DNA of 64,000 bases from Nonlabens dokdonensis DSW-6 (GCF_000332115.1 NC_020156.1:1922001-1986000), one strand, 5' to 3'. Counted from the stretch's first letter, positions 42,767 through 52,082 are shown. Made by a program: numbers and translations. The notes: a model not told the origin generated them from the letters alone.

Positions 42767-44431
42767 TTAATCCAGTTTATTTTGCAATTTATAATCCACG
42801 TAGAAATCTTCAACCACCTCAAGAACTGCTTTTGAATTAGGCAATTTCAGCTTTTGAATTTTAGTTGAAGGTGTTATCCATTCGCTTTTTCCATCAATTA
42901 ATATTTGGATAGGCATCTCAAAACCATCTACTACATTGGTCCAGCGGTAATGCATTTTCTTTTTTACCATGGCATACTCTAAAACGGGAACACGCACATC
43001 TCTCAGGTATTGATCAAAAACAGGTTTTAAATCCATTCCCATTTTATCAGCAATATAGTTTTCTATTTGTGCGGTTGTAACCGTTTGATGATAAAAATCT
43101 GAATTGAGACCGCGTAAAATTTCTCTCCATTTCTTATCATCATTAGTTATGGTTCTTAACGTGTGCAAAAGGTTAGCTCCTTTATAATACATGTCACCAG
43201 AGCCTTCATGATTCACATCATACTGACCTATAAGAGGTCGGTCATTTCTAATACTGCGACGTGTTCCAATGACATACTCACCGCTAGCTTGTCTTCCATA
43301 ATGGTAGTCTAAAAATAAACTTTCTGAATAAGCTGTGAAGCTTTCATGAATCCACATGTCGGCTATATCTTTATTAGTAATATTGTTTGCAAACCACTCG
43401 TGTCCTGCTTCATGAATAATGATAAAATCAAATTTCATTCCCCAACCGCTACCAGAAAGATCATTGCCTAAATAACCTTTTACATATTTGTTACCATAAG
43501 TAACTGAGCTTTGGTGCTCCATTCCTAAATAAGGAACTTCTACGAGTTTGAAACTATCTTCATAAAACGGATAAGGACCAAACCAATGTTCAAAAGCTTC
43601 CATCATTTTAGGAGCATCTTTGAAGTGTTCCTTGGCTTTTTCTAGATTGTCTTTAAGAACATAGTAATTCATATCTAGAGGTCCTTTTTCTCCTTCATAG
43701 ACCTCAGAGAAATTTGCATAATCACCTATGTTGATATTCACACCATAGTTGTTAATAGGGTTTTCTACCAGCCATACAAAAGTTTTGGTTCCGTCGTCTT
43801 TAGAAGATTCATCAGTGAGTCGACCATTAGCAACAGCTGTCAATCCTTGCGGTATAGTTATAGCGATGGTCATTCCAGTTTCTGGCTCGTCGTACATATG
43901 ATCTTTACATGGCCACCACACGCTAGCACCTAATCCTTGATTAGAAGTAGCTATAAAATGTTTGCCATTGCTATCTTTCTTCCAAGAAAAACCACCATCC
44001 CAAGGAGCGTTTTTTGCCTGTCGTGGATTTCCCTCAAAGAATATCTGTATGCTGTTTTTTGCGCCTGCATTTTGTTCTTTTTCTAGAGTTATAAAGTGAG
44101 CATTTCCTTCTCTAGTTACCGATAACTCTTTGTTATTGCCTAATACTTTAGTAATCTTCATAGGTTCTTGAAGATCGATTTGCATGACTTGCTGTGATTC
44201 AAGAACTGTATAAGTTACCGTATTAGAACCTGAAATAAATTTCTTTTCTGGCTCCACTTTCACATCCAAATCATAGCGAACTAAATCCCACCAAACACGT
44301 TCTGGAGTGATAGAACCTCTTAGAGAATCTTGTCTAGTAAACTGCTTTTTGTTTTGGAGGAGTTGTGCGTTTGTAATCTGGCTTGATCCTAAAAGGACAG
44401 CTGCAATTATTATAATTCTAAATCTTTTCAT
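42767..44431 (-). CDS. M1-family metallopeptidase (aminopeptidase), exported
   Basis: A 554-residue zinc aminopeptidase. The ATG at 44431 gives a signal peptide (MKRFRIIIIAAVLLGSSQIT, cleaved after NAQ); 30 upstream bases are also open. The zinc site is IIHEAGHEWFANN with the third ligand in MWIHESFTAY, and the substrate-binding GxMEN-like site reads YLGMEHQS. It lacks the long C-terminal helical domain of PepN. It is probably periplasmic and releases N-terminal residues from peptides. It lies just upstream of the RDD gene. Confidence 0.92.
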   Translation of the reverse strand: MKRFRIIIIAAVLLGSSQITNAQLLQNKKQFTRQDSLRGSITPERVWWDLVRYDLDVKVEPEKKFISGSNTVTYTVLESQQVMQIDLQEPMKITKVLGNNKELSVTREGNAHFITLEKEQNAGAKNSIQIFFEGNPRQAKNAPWDGGFSWKKDSNGKHFIATSNQGLGASVWWPCKDHMYDEPETGMTIAITIPQGLTAVANGRLTDESSKDDGTKTFVWLVENPINNYGVNINIGDYANFSEVYEGEKGPLDMNYYVLKDNLEKAKEHFKDAPKMMEAFEHWFGPYPFYEDSFKLVEVPYLGMEHQSSVTYGNKYVKGYLGNDLSGSGWGMKFDFIIIHEAGHEWFANNITNKDIADMWIHESFTAYSESLFLDYHYGRQASGEYVIGTRRSIRNDRPLIGQYDVNHEGSGDMYYKGANLLHTLRTITNDDKKWREILRGLNSDFYHQTVTTAQIENYIADKMGMDLKPVFDQYLRDVRVPVLEYAMVKKKMHYRWTNVVDGFEMPIQILIDGKSEWITPSTKIQKLKLPNSKAVLEVVEDFYVDYKLQNKLD

Positions 44432-44463
44432 TTTGTTTCTTTTTCTCTTTCCCATTCTCACGA

Positions 44464-44520
44464 GCGGACTGAAGTCCGCGGCTAGGAATTTATTTTGTCG
44501 CCTTCGGCGTTCTTTTTATT
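44464..44520. repeat. Structured interspersed repeat, copy A
   Basis: A hairpin GCGGACT-GA-AGTCCGC (44464-44479), then GCTAGGAAT and a second hairpin CGCCTTCGGCG (44499-44509), then TTCTTTTTATT. Copy B at 44888 has the same layout with different stems. Confidence 0.75.
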
Positions 44521-44616
44521 ATGGTTTTGAAATCTAAAAGGTTTAAGGCGTTATATTCAATTTCAAGTTTAAATATTTAAGAAACCTACACTTAAGGGTT
44601 AGGGAAAGGTTTCGTG

Positions 44617-44802
44617 TTATTTTTTTATTGGTCTTTTTACAAAACCCCATACCACATAGATACCAACTAAAAACATAATAGGAATTTCTGATAGACTTAC
44701 GCTTTCACCAACTATAATTTGAATAGCAAAATATATTGCCATCACAATTAACACAACTCTCAATGTCCAGCTATTTTTTAAAAAGAGTATTATTTCTTTC
44801 AT
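44617..44802 (-). CDS. Small membrane protein, hypothetical
   Basis: A 61-residue protein with two hydrophobic helices (LRVVLIVMAIYFAIQIIVG and IPIMFLVGIYVVWGFV) and a basic C-terminus VKRPIKK. No homologous family is recognised. It lies alone between repeat-rich stretches. The amino-acid makeup is what one expects of a real small membrane protein, but evidence is limited. Confidence 0.5.
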   Translation of the reverse strand: MKEIILFLKNSWTLRVVLIVMAIYFAIQIIVGESVSLSEIPIMFLVGIYVVWGFVKRPIKK

Positions 44803-44887
44803 TATTCATAATTTTTCTAATTTAAAATTAATTCGGCTTTTTACATTATCGTTTAAATCCACCATATTCGTTTCAATAATCATTGCT

Positions 44888-44943
44888 GGCAGAATAAATT
44901 CTGCCGCTAGGAATCTGTTTTGTCGCTTTCAGCGTTCTTTCTA
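44888..44943. repeat. Structured interspersed repeat, copy B
   Basis: Hairpin GGCAGAAT-AA-ATTCTGCC (44888-44905), GCTAGGAAT, hairpin CGCTTTCAGCG (44924-44934), then TTCTTTCTATT. The second stem differs from copy A by a compensating C-G to T-A change. A third hairpin of this kind (GCCGAAT-GA-ATTCGGC) follows at 44947-44962. Confidence 0.75.
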
Positions 44944-44998
44944 TTTGCCGAATGAATTCGGCTTTTTCCTTGCTAATTAAATTGAGAATTTCGATTTT

Positions 44999-45075
44999 CA
45001 TTAAACATTAAACATTAAACATTAAACATTAAACATTAAACATTAAACATTAAACATTAAACATTAAACATTAAA
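44999..45075. repeat. Heptamer tandem repeat (CATTAAA) x 11
   Basis: Eleven perfect copies of CATTAAA run from 44999 to 45075, ending two bases before the stop codon of the GH113-like gene. Such arrays change length by slippage. The rest of the 44803-45077 gap consists of the hairpin repeats above. Confidence 0.97.
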
Positions 45076-45077
45076 TC

Positions 45078-46124
45078 CTAACTCGACTTCCCATAAGTCT
45101 CTGTGATTATTTGTGCTGCTTTCTTATCTTGAGGTGTAAAACGTTTTTCAAAGCCATGCCAGCGGCTGTCTTCAGCATGGTATTTCCAGAAAAAGCCACC
45201 TGCCATCCAGTCTTCATTCCAAACGTTTTTGAAAAGGCCTTCATAAAGAATTTTCTGTGCTTCTTGATTTACTTCATATTCTTTAGGAGCATTTTTCCAT
45301 GGCTCGCGACCAGCAAAGTCTGCACTTATGTAACCGTATTCGGTAAATAGAATTTTCTTGTTATCGTGCTTTTGAGATACGAAAGCCAATTCTTCTTTCC
45401 ATTTTTTCCAACTGGCATCTATATTTTTTGTATCAGGAGTTTTAAGATCGCACATCGGGAAATAGGCGTCCACACCAATATAATCAAGGTCATTCCAAAA
45501 ATGTACTCGTTTATAATTATCCCAGTTTGCCGCATAGGTCAATTTACCTTTATAAATAGATCTAATTTCTTTGATGAGGTTGTTCCAGTATTTAGGTCTG
45601 GCTTCCACAAAAGAATCTAACTCAGTACCAATACAAAAAAGTGGTATATTTTTCTCTTCGGCTATTTTTACAAAACGCATAATATAACTAGAATAGGTTT
45701 TTTCTAAAAGCTGCCATTCTTCCTCTTTTGTCAGCTCAATATTGCCAGTATAGTCGCCGCGTCTTATCCATAATTGAGGTTTGATCATGGCTTGTATACC
45801 TTGATCGTTCAACAGCTGATTGGTAATTTTTACACCATTGGATTTTTCACCCCAATCACCTCGTTCCTCACTATAGAAAATTTCTGGTTCATCTAGACCT
45901 CGCATCCATGCATATGGAATGATAGCTGTATAATTTGCGTTAAAATCTGCTAGCGGTGTTATTTGAGGTGCTGTAATTGGATTGTTAGTCGCTACTAGAG
46001 AGATACCATTGATTTTTGCTTCTCCAGGCGCTGGAATGGTATTCAGATTTTCTACAAGATCTTTATTTTTTGAATTGCAAGAACTTATGATTATCGCAAA
46101 AAGGAGGAATAGGATTTTTTTCAT
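45078..46124 (-). CDS. GH113-like glycoside hydrolase lipoprotein
   Basis: A 348-residue lipoprotein (lipobox ISSC, Cys16) with a TIM-barrel of glycoside hydrolase family 113. Likely acid/base Glu168 lies in FCIGTELDSF and nucleophile Glu262 in ILFTEYGYIS. Aromatic residues near the end (FFWKYHAEDSRWHG) would line the sugar site. Family 113 enzymes are retaining beta-mannanases. No SusCD or other polysaccharide-utilisation genes are nearby. A heptamer repeat lies just past the stop. Confidence 0.87.
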   Translation of the reverse strand: MKKILFLLFAIIISSCNSKNKDLVENLNTIPAPGEAKINGISLVATNNPITAPQITPLADFNANYTAIIPYAWMRGLDEPEIFYSEERGDWGEKSNGVKITNQLLNDQGIQAMIKPQLWIRRGDYTGNIELTKEEEWQLLEKTYSSYIMRFVKIAEEKNIPLFCIGTELDSFVEARPKYWNNLIKEIRSIYKGKLTYAANWDNYKRVHFWNDLDYIGVDAYFPMCDLKTPDTKNIDASWKKWKEELAFVSQKHDNKKILFTEYGYISADFAGREPWKNAPKEYEVNQEAQKILYEGLFKNVWNEDWMAGGFFWKYHAEDSRWHGFEKRFTPQDKKAAQIITETYGKSS

Positions 46125-46128
46125 GAAT

Positions 46129-46515
46129 TTACAGTGTACTTAACTCAATAACATGCTTATTTAACCATGCAATAATTTCTTCAATTTTCATTTTACCTTC
46201 GGCTACTTTTATTGTGAAATCGTATTGACTTTCGAGGTGAAGAATTACACATAAACCATTCACTCTTAAAATTAATTCCATTAACACATAGCCAGTCCTT
46301 TTATTACCGTCTATAAATGGATGATTAATTAAAGTGCTTTCTAAAATTGCTGCAGCTTTATCTATAGGTTTTGGATACAAGTCCAAACCATCAAAAGTGG
46401 CAAATGGTCTTGCTAGAGCTGCTTCTAATAATGATTGATCTCTAATTCCTTTGGCACCACCATGAATTTTAATTTGTAATTCATGTATTTTAAGCGCTTG
46501 TTCTAAGCTGATCAT
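46129..46515 (-). CDS. Doc-type Fic toxin
   Basis: A 128-residue Fic/DOC protein. The active motif is HPFIDGNKRTGY near residue 65, and the N-terminus ISLEQALKIHELQIKIHGG is typical of death-on-curing proteins. Doc phosphorylates EF-Tu in the known case; other Fic enzymes add AMP. It overlaps the antitoxin stop by ATGA. It lies four bases from the GH113-like gene. Confidence 0.92.
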   Translation of the reverse strand: MISLEQALKIHELQIKIHGGAKGIRDQSLLEAALARPFATFDGLDLYPKPIDKAAAILESTLINHPFIDGNKRTGYVLMELILRVNGLCVILHLESQYDFTIKVAEGKMKIEEIIAWLNKHVIELSTL

Positions 46516-46712
46516 TCTGCTAGGCGCTTCAATAGTTCATGATTGTCTTTCATTATTCTTGTCACGTGCTTTTCTATATTTTCATCAGAATACAATGACT
46601 TCTTAGAATCTTGTTTATTTTCAACTAATGTCTTAATGGCTTCAAGAAAAGCTTTATCATTGATCTTTTTAATATTTTCCGATATATATTCTTTTAATTC
46701 TTGAGCGCCCAT
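46512..46712 (-). CDS. Antitoxin partner of the Doc toxin
   Basis: A 66-residue, charged, helical protein (MGAQELKEYISENIKKINDK, ending DNHELLKRLAE). Its stop overlaps the Doc start by four bases, the usual order of antitoxin before toxin. It is not an obvious Phd; the second half may wrap the toxin. Assignment rests mainly on position. Confidence 0.75.
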   Translation of the reverse strand: MGAQELKEYISENIKKINDKAFLEAIKTLVENKQDSKKSLYSDENIEKHVTRIMKDNHELLKRLAE

Positions 46713-46822
46713 AGCTTTTTTACTTTTTATAAATTTACTGAAATTTTTGAGAATTCAGGTACTATTGTTACTACTCAATCTTCTTGCCAGTTTATTTTTT
46801 ATAATGATGTTTTTATAGTTCT

Positions 46823-46838
46823 CGCTTTCGCGAAAGCG
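46823..46838. repeat. Dispersed palindrome, intergenic copy
   Basis: A perfect copy in the 306-base gap (46713-47018) between the divergent antitoxin and flavoprotein genes. Apart from it I see no gene or clear promoter in the gap. Confidence 0.95.
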
Positions 46839-47018
46839 GAACACATAACAACGCTCTCCTGATACTAATGTGATACATAATGTTTATACTTGTGCTAGCT
46901 GGTGGTGGAATCACATAAACAAAGGGAAGAATATATCATAAGCAATGTACAATTCACCTTTGATTCACTGAAGCATAGTAGTTGATTTGTAAAACGATAA
47001 TTAACCAATCCTAAGTCC

Positions 47019-48359
47019 ATGGAACATATAGTCATTATAGGTAATGGTATCGCTGGCGTTACCGCTGCAAGACACATTAGAAAAAATTCTGATAAACGTA
47101 TTACTATAGTTTCTGGCGAGACCGATTATTTTTTCTCTCGTACTGCGCTTATGTATGTGTATATGGGACATATGAAATTTGAGCATACGCAACCTTATGA
47201 AGACTGGTTCTGGAAGAAAAATAGAATCGACTTAAAAAATGCTTGGGTAGAAAAAGTTTCAGGAACAGATAAACAACTTCATTTTAAAAATGGAGAGACG
47301 ATGGATTTTGATAAATTAATTATCGCAACTGGTAGTGTTCCTAATAAATTTGGCTGGCCGGGACAAGATCTAGGTGGTGTACAAGGATTATATCACAAAC
47401 AAGATCTTGAAAAATTAGAAAAAAATGCACCTGATAATAAAACTTGTAAAAGAGCAGTCATTGTAGGTGGCGGATTGATAGGAATCGAGATGGCAGAAAT
47501 GCTGCACTCACGACATATTCCTGTTACCTTTTTAGTACGAGAAGACAGTTTCTGGAATGGTGTTTTACCGGCTGGTGAAAGCGCGCTGGTGAATGAAGAG
47601 ATTCTTGCTAATGGAATAGACCTAAGATTAAGCACAAATCTTGAGGAAATCATAGATAATGGTAGTGGAAGATGCAAAGCTGTCAAAATCAAAGAAACTG
47701 GAGAAATAATAGATTGCGACGTTGTAGGTCTTACTGCAGGAGTTACTCCTAACATTAATTTCTTGAAAGATTCTGATATTGAATTGGGTAAAGGAGTCAA
47801 AGTGAACCGAATGCTAGAAACAAGCGTGAAAGATATTTATGCCATAGGCGATTGTGCGGAGCAGCGTGAAGCGATAGGTAGAAGAAGACCTATTGAAGCA
47901 GTATGGTATACAGGTCGAATGATGGGAGAAGCACTTGCACAAACTATTTGTGGCAACCCAATGGAGTATAATCCTGGGCACTGGTTCAATAGTGCTAAGT
48001 TTATAGATGTAGAATACCAAACTTACGGTTGGGTAAGTGGAAAAAATAAACCAGATTTTGAAGAGCATTTTCACTGGAGACATGATACCGAAATGTTATG
48101 TGTCACGATTGCTTACCATAAAGATACAGAAGAGTTTTTAGGGATCAACACTTTTGGAATACGTATGCGTCATGAGATTTTTGATCGCTGGCTTACTGAA
48201 GACAGAAAAGTAGATGAGGTCATGAAGTACCTCAAGGATGCTAATTTTGATCCAGAGTTTTATAAGCTACATGAAAATGCAATTGTTAAACATTACAATG
48301 AGCAACGCGGTAAAAATATCAAGCCAGTAAACAAAAGCTGGAAACGCATTTTTGCTTAA
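47019..48359 (+). CDS. NAD(P)/FAD-dependent oxidoreductase (NirB/rubredoxin-reductase-like)
   Basis: A 446-residue flavoprotein: FAD site IVIIGNGIAGVTAARHI, NAD site AVIVGGGLIGIEMAEML and the second FAD motif VKDIYAIGDCAE. This is the pyridine-nucleotide-disulfide family without the redox cysteine pair. The C-terminal region (from about 340) is longer than usual. It is followed 30 bases later by a membrane protein with four Cys clusters, so the two probably form an electron-transfer unit at the inner membrane. The electron acceptor is unknown. Confidence 0.88.
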   Translation: MEHIVIIGNGIAGVTAARHIRKNSDKRITIVSGETDYFFSRTALMYVYMGHMKFEHTQPYEDWFWKKNRIDLKNAWVEKVSGTDKQLHFKNGETMDFDKLIIATGSVPNKFGWPGQDLGGVQGLYHKQDLEKLEKNAPDNKTCKRAVIVGGGLIGIEMAEMLHSRHIPVTFLVREDSFWNGVLPAGESALVNEEILANGIDLRLSTNLEEIIDNGSGRCKAVKIKETGEIIDCDVVGLTAGVTPNINFLKDSDIELGKGVKVNRMLETSVKDIYAIGDCAEQREAIGRRRPIEAVWYTGRMMGEALAQTICGNPMEYNPGHWFNSAKFIDVEYQTYGWVSGKNKPDFEEHFHWRHDTEMLCVTIAYHKDTEEFLGINTFGIRMRHEIFDRWLTEDRKVDEVMKYLKDANFDPEFYKLHENAIVKHYNEQRGKNIKPVNKSWKRIFA

Positions 48360-48389
48360 TCATTTACAACCTTAAGAACAACAAGCTTT

Positions 48390-50018
48390 ATGAAAGCATT
48401 ACATAATATAGGATTAGTTATTTTCCTTATAGGTCTAGCTATTTTTACCGGTTCTATTTTTGCAGGATCTTTTAATCTCACCACTGAGGATATTAATACC
48501 TTCATGGATTCTAAAGGAATCGATAATGAATTCTTGAAAAAGGAATTACAACAAGCGGTTGTAGGAAATGAGTCAATGAACATTTTTGCTTTTTCAGGGA
48601 AAGTAAGAAGTGCCTTAGAAAAGAATAATGAACATTTCAATGCGCTTATTGAAAAATATAATGCTGAGAAAAATTGGGAGGCAAAGGGTGCGCAATACCA
48701 GTATCGAGTAAATACAAAAGAATTTAGAGCGATGAGCTTTTCTCTTGCTAAAGTCGCAGGAACAGGTTTTATAGTCGAGAATAAAGGGTTGATGTGGTTT
48801 ATGACATTTGGCCTAGGAATTTTAGGAGCCTTGCTTTATATATTCCCACAATTACAATTGTTAGGGCGACAAGGGATAAAAAACAATGGCATATACCATG
48901 CTTCTTCCACTAATCGTGGTTGGATTGCTTGGCTAGTATTTGTATATCTGGTTAGTTTTTACCTACTGTTATATTTCTATGCAGACTATGTGGTGAACTG
49001 GACCTTTATTGTTGATCCTATAAGTAAAGCGCTCAATGGAGGAGAAGCGAGTCAGTGGTTTGTATATGGATTTCTATATTGTGTGATCATGATGGTCATG
49101 GCTGTGAGAATGTATATCAAATACCGTCATAACAAGTACCAAATAATGAGAACAACATCTGTATTGTTCTTTCAGATTGTTTTTGCCTTTCTCATACCAG
49201 AGATCATGACCAGTTTAAGTATGCCTGGTTATGATTTTAAAAATGCATTTCCTTTAGATTATGATTTTTTCTTTTCTTGGAATTTGAATAGTCTTATGGA
49301 AAGTGGTGCTATTGGAATTTTCATATTGGTTTGGGGAATTGCCTTGACTTTAATTGTTGTTCCAGTAATGGTTTATTTTTTTGGTAAACGATGGTATTGT
49401 AGTTGGGTTTGTGGCTGTGGTGGACTAGCCGAAACGCTAGGAGATCCTTACCGTCAACATTCTAGTAAAAAATTGATTGCATGGCAATTAGAAAGATGGC
49501 TAGTGCATTCTGTTTTAGTTTTCTCTCTAGTAATGACTTTGGTGGTTTTGTATTGTTATTTCACAGGAGCCTCTTCATTGATAGGGATTCCTGCAGAGTG
49601 GATTAAAGATGCGTATAGTTTATTGATAGGCGCTTGGTTTGCAGGAGTAATAGGTACTGGATTCTATCCTATTTTTGGAAACCGAGTATGGTGTCGTTTT
49701 GGTTGTCCGCTGGCGGCATATTTAGGTTTAGTACAACGTTTTAAATCACGCTTTAGAATTACAACTAATGGTGGGCAATGTATTTCTTGCGGTAATTGTT
49801 CTACTTATTGCGAGATGGGAATTGACGTGAGAGCTTATGCTCAAAAAGGGGAGAACATCATCAGATCCAGTTGTGTAGGTTGTGGAATTTGTAGTGCTGT
49901 TTGCCCACGTGGAGTTCTTAAATTGGAGAACGGTCCAGAAGATGGACGTATCAACCCTACCGAAGTACTTCTAGGAAACGATGTTGATTTGATGGAATTA
50001 TTAAATAAGAATAAGTAG
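48390..50018 (+). CDS. Membrane 4Fe-4S protein (NapH/RdxA/NosR-like)
   Basis: A 542-residue inner-membrane protein. It has one N-terminal helix, a periplasmic part (residues 30-125), about seven further helices, two membrane-associated Cys motifs (WYCSWVCGCGG, WCRFGCPLAAYLG) and two C-terminal 4Fe-4S clusters (CISCGNCSTYCEMG and CVGCGICSAVCPRG). This layout is typical of polyferredoxins that bring electrons to or from quinone or periplasmic proteins. Paired with the flavoprotein before it. Confidence 0.9.
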   Translation: MKALHNIGLVIFLIGLAIFTGSIFAGSFNLTTEDINTFMDSKGIDNEFLKKELQQAVVGNESMNIFAFSGKVRSALEKNNEHFNALIEKYNAEKNWEAKGAQYQYRVNTKEFRAMSFSLAKVAGTGFIVENKGLMWFMTFGLGILGALLYIFPQLQLLGRQGIKNNGIYHASSTNRGWIAWLVFVYLVSFYLLLYFYADYVVNWTFIVDPISKALNGGEASQWFVYGFLYCVIMMVMAVRMYIKYRHNKYQIMRTTSVLFFQIVFAFLIPEIMTSLSMPGYDFKNAFPLDYDFFFSWNLNSLMESGAIGIFILVWGIALTLIVVPVMVYFFGKRWYCSWVCGCGGLAETLGDPYRQHSSKKLIAWQLERWLVHSVLVFSLVMTLVVLYCYFTGASSLIGIPAEWIKDAYSLLIGAWFAGVIGTGFYPIFGNRVWCRFGCPLAAYLGLVQRFKSRFRITTNGGQCISCGNCSTYCEMGIDVRAYAQKGENIIRSSCVGCGICSAVCPRGVLKLENGPEDGRINPTEVLLGNDVDLMELLNKNK

Positions 50019-50029
50019 GATAAGTGTTC

Positions 50030-50045
50030 CGCTTTCGCGAAAGCG
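50030..50045. repeat. Dispersed palindrome, intergenic copy
   Basis: A perfect copy 11 bases after the polyferredoxin stop codon. Confidence 0.95.
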
Positions 50046-50103
50046 AGAAACTAACAATTCCTAGAATTTATACTAATACCTTGAATCTTGACAAATTTTA
50101 AAA

Positions 50104-50514
50104 ATGGCAAATAAAACACAACCAAGCGATGAATCTGTAGAAGACTATTTACAAACCGTGGAACCCCAACAAAAAAGAGCAGATTGTTTTCGACTTCTTG
50201 ATATAATGGAGGATGTAATGGGTGAAAAAGCGCGATTGTGGGGTAACATGATAGGAGTAGGTAAGTACCATTACAAATATGATACTGGTAGAGAAGGTGA
50301 CTTTTTTATTATAGGTTTTGCGCCTAGATCAAAAAACATCAGTATTTATGCAACGGCTTATAACGAAGCGTTAGATAAGAAAAAGGCAGAATTAGGCAAA
50401 GTCAAGCTAGGCAAATCATGTATTTATATCAATAAACTGAGTGATATTAGTGAAGAGAAATTGAGGATTGTACTGGAAGAAAGCATCAGGATCAACAAAG
50501 AACGCTATCCTTAA
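50104..50514 (+). CDS. DUF1801 family protein
   Basis: A 136-residue cytoplasmic protein with the DUF1801 pattern: SVEDYLQTVEPQQKRADCFR, MGEKARLWGNMIGVGKYHYKY, FFIIGFAPRSKNISIY and LGKSCIYINKLSDI. The family has a YdhG-like fold and unknown function. Length and order are standard; start MANKTQPSDE at 50104. It is convergent with the ypdA-like gene. Confidence 0.92.
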   Translation: MANKTQPSDESVEDYLQTVEPQQKRADCFRLLDIMEDVMGEKARLWGNMIGVGKYHYKYDTGREGDFFIIGFAPRSKNISIYATAYNEALDKKKAELGKVKLGKSCIYINKLSDISEEKLRIVLEESIRINKERYP

Positions 50515-50520
50515 ATAATA

Positions 50521-51504
50521 TTAGAATGTGGTTTTCTTATGTCTCTCGGCAATAGTTGAAATGATTTGGTGAGCATGCACGCGACTATTTTCAATGAACC
50601 ATTTATGAGTTTCTTCACCACCGCATATCACACCTGCTAGAAAGATGCCATCAACATTAGTTTCCATCGTTTCAGAATTGTAACTTGGAATTCTTTTATC
50701 ATCTTCTAATTTTATGCCTATTTTCTTTAAAAAAGTGAAATTAGGTTGATACCCAGTCAGTGCAACTACAAAGTCATTGGGTAATTTTTGAACTTTATTT
50801 GCAGTCTTAACGATGATGTGCTCTTCTAGAATTTCTTTTATTTCACTATTAAAATAAGCTTTTATGGAGCCTTCTTTGATTCGGTTTTCTATATCTGGTT
50901 TTACCCAATACTTAACGCGATCTCCTATGGACGCTCCTCTTACGATCATAGTAACCTTTCCACCTTTGCGATAAATCTCTAAGGCAGCGTCTACAGCGCT
51001 ATTGCTAGCGCCTACGACGGCAACATCTTGAAACGCATACAGGTGAGGATCGTTATAATAATGAGTTACCTTTATTAAATCTTCACCCTTGACGTTCATT
51101 TTATTAGGGATATCATAAAAGCCTGTGGAAACAATGATGTTTTTAGAATGATATTGATTTTTATCAGTTTTGATCTTGAAGCTTTTTAGCTTCTCAATTT
51201 CTTCAACTTTTTCAAAAAGATTTATGTTTAGATGATTTGAAGTAGCAATTCTTCGATAATATTCTAAGGCTTCTTGCTTACTGGGTTTTGCTTCTTTAGA
51301 AATAAATGGGATATCGTCTAGTTCTAACTTCTCACTTGTAGAGAAAAATTGCATGTTTGCTGGGTAATTATAAAGCGAGTTTACCAAAGGTCCTTTTTCA
51401 ATCACTAAATATGAAAGGCCTTTTTTCTTTGCTTGTAGTGCACAATTAATTCCTATAGGTCCAGCTCCTATGATTATTACGTCAAATAGTTTTGAGTTTT
51501 TCAT
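50521..51504 (-). CDS. bdr: YpdA-family bacillithiol disulfide reductase
   Basis: A 327-residue FAD/NADPH flavoprotein starting MKNSKLFDVIIIGAGPIG at ATG 51504. It has VVGASNSAVDAALE as the NADPH site and the characteristic LYNYPANMQFFSTSE segment. It lacks the redox CxxC of thioredoxin reductase. In Firmicutes YpdA (Bdr) reduces bacillithiol disulfide, and Bacteroidota also make bacillithiol. Bacillithiol synthesis genes are not in the window. The next gene upstream on the strand is unrelated. Confidence 0.9.
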   Translation of the reverse strand: MKNSKLFDVIIIGAGPIGINCALQAKKKGLSYLVIEKGPLVNSLYNYPANMQFFSTSEKLELDDIPFISKEAKPSKQEALEYYRRIATSNHLNINLFEKVEEIEKLKSFKIKTDKNQYHSKNIIVSTGFYDIPNKMNVKGEDLIKVTHYYNDPHLYAFQDVAVVGASNSAVDAALEIYRKGGKVTMIVRGASIGDRVKYWVKPDIENRIKEGSIKAYFNSEIKEILEEHIIVKTANKVQKLPNDFVVALTGYQPNFTFLKKIGIKLEDDKRIPSYNSETMETNVDGIFLAGVICGGEETHKWFIENSRVHAHQIISTIAERHKKTTF

Positions 51505-51573
51505 TGATAACAAAGGTAATTACCGACTTGTAATTAAGCTCTTAAGGAAAGATTAATGCTTTGCCTAGATTTA

Positions 51574-52008
51574 CTATTTACGATTCAATTCGCTTCTTCT
51601 CATAGGCATCCCGTCAATTATTGCAAACAGTTCTTCTGAGCTTATTGCTGCATTGCGCTCTTCTTTTACACCACCATCAAGACCTATGAGGACCACCTTA
51701 AAAGGTTTCTTATTTTCATTGTAAGTAGAATAGAGCTTAGAATTTTTAATCCAATTTGCTTCTTGATTAGTCGTAATGCCAAGAAGTCTATATTTATTTG
51801 GTAAAACTGTATATACTATTAATTTACGCTCGGTGTAGCCTTCAAGAGAATCGTTGATAACTTGCAATTGATTAGAATACTCTTCATTAGAATTATTTTC
51901 TTCACTTATCACTAGTAGAATCCTGTTTTCCCAGCGATGTTTTTCAATAGTTTGTGAAGAAGTCATGAGTGAAATAATTGAGCATAAAAGAAGTAAAAGA
52001 AATTTCAT
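51574..52008 (-). CDS. DUF4174 exported protein
   Basis: A 144-residue protein with a signal peptide (MKFLLLLLCSIISLMTSSQT) and the DUF4174 pattern: HRWENRILLVISEE near the N-terminus and FKVVLIGLDGGVKEER with a C-terminal IDGMPMRRSE. The fold is predicted thioredoxin-like without cysteines. Its role is unknown. Confidence 0.88.
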   Translation of the reverse strand: MKFLLLLLCSIISLMTSSQTIEKHRWENRILLVISEENNSNEEYSNQLQVINDSLEGYTERKLIVYTVLPNKYRLLGITTNQEANWIKNSKLYSTYNENKKPFKVVLIGLDGGVKEERNAAISSEELFAIIDGMPMRRSELNRK

Positions 52009-52082
52009 GTTTCAATTTAGCTAAATGAAGGGCTGTCCATTATTAATTTATGGTTAAAATGTGAGCTGATATTGATCAATAA

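Noticed and set aside
44999..45075. CRISPR-like array
   Set aside because: The unit is 7 bp with no spacers and there are no cas genes; it is a simple tandem repeat.
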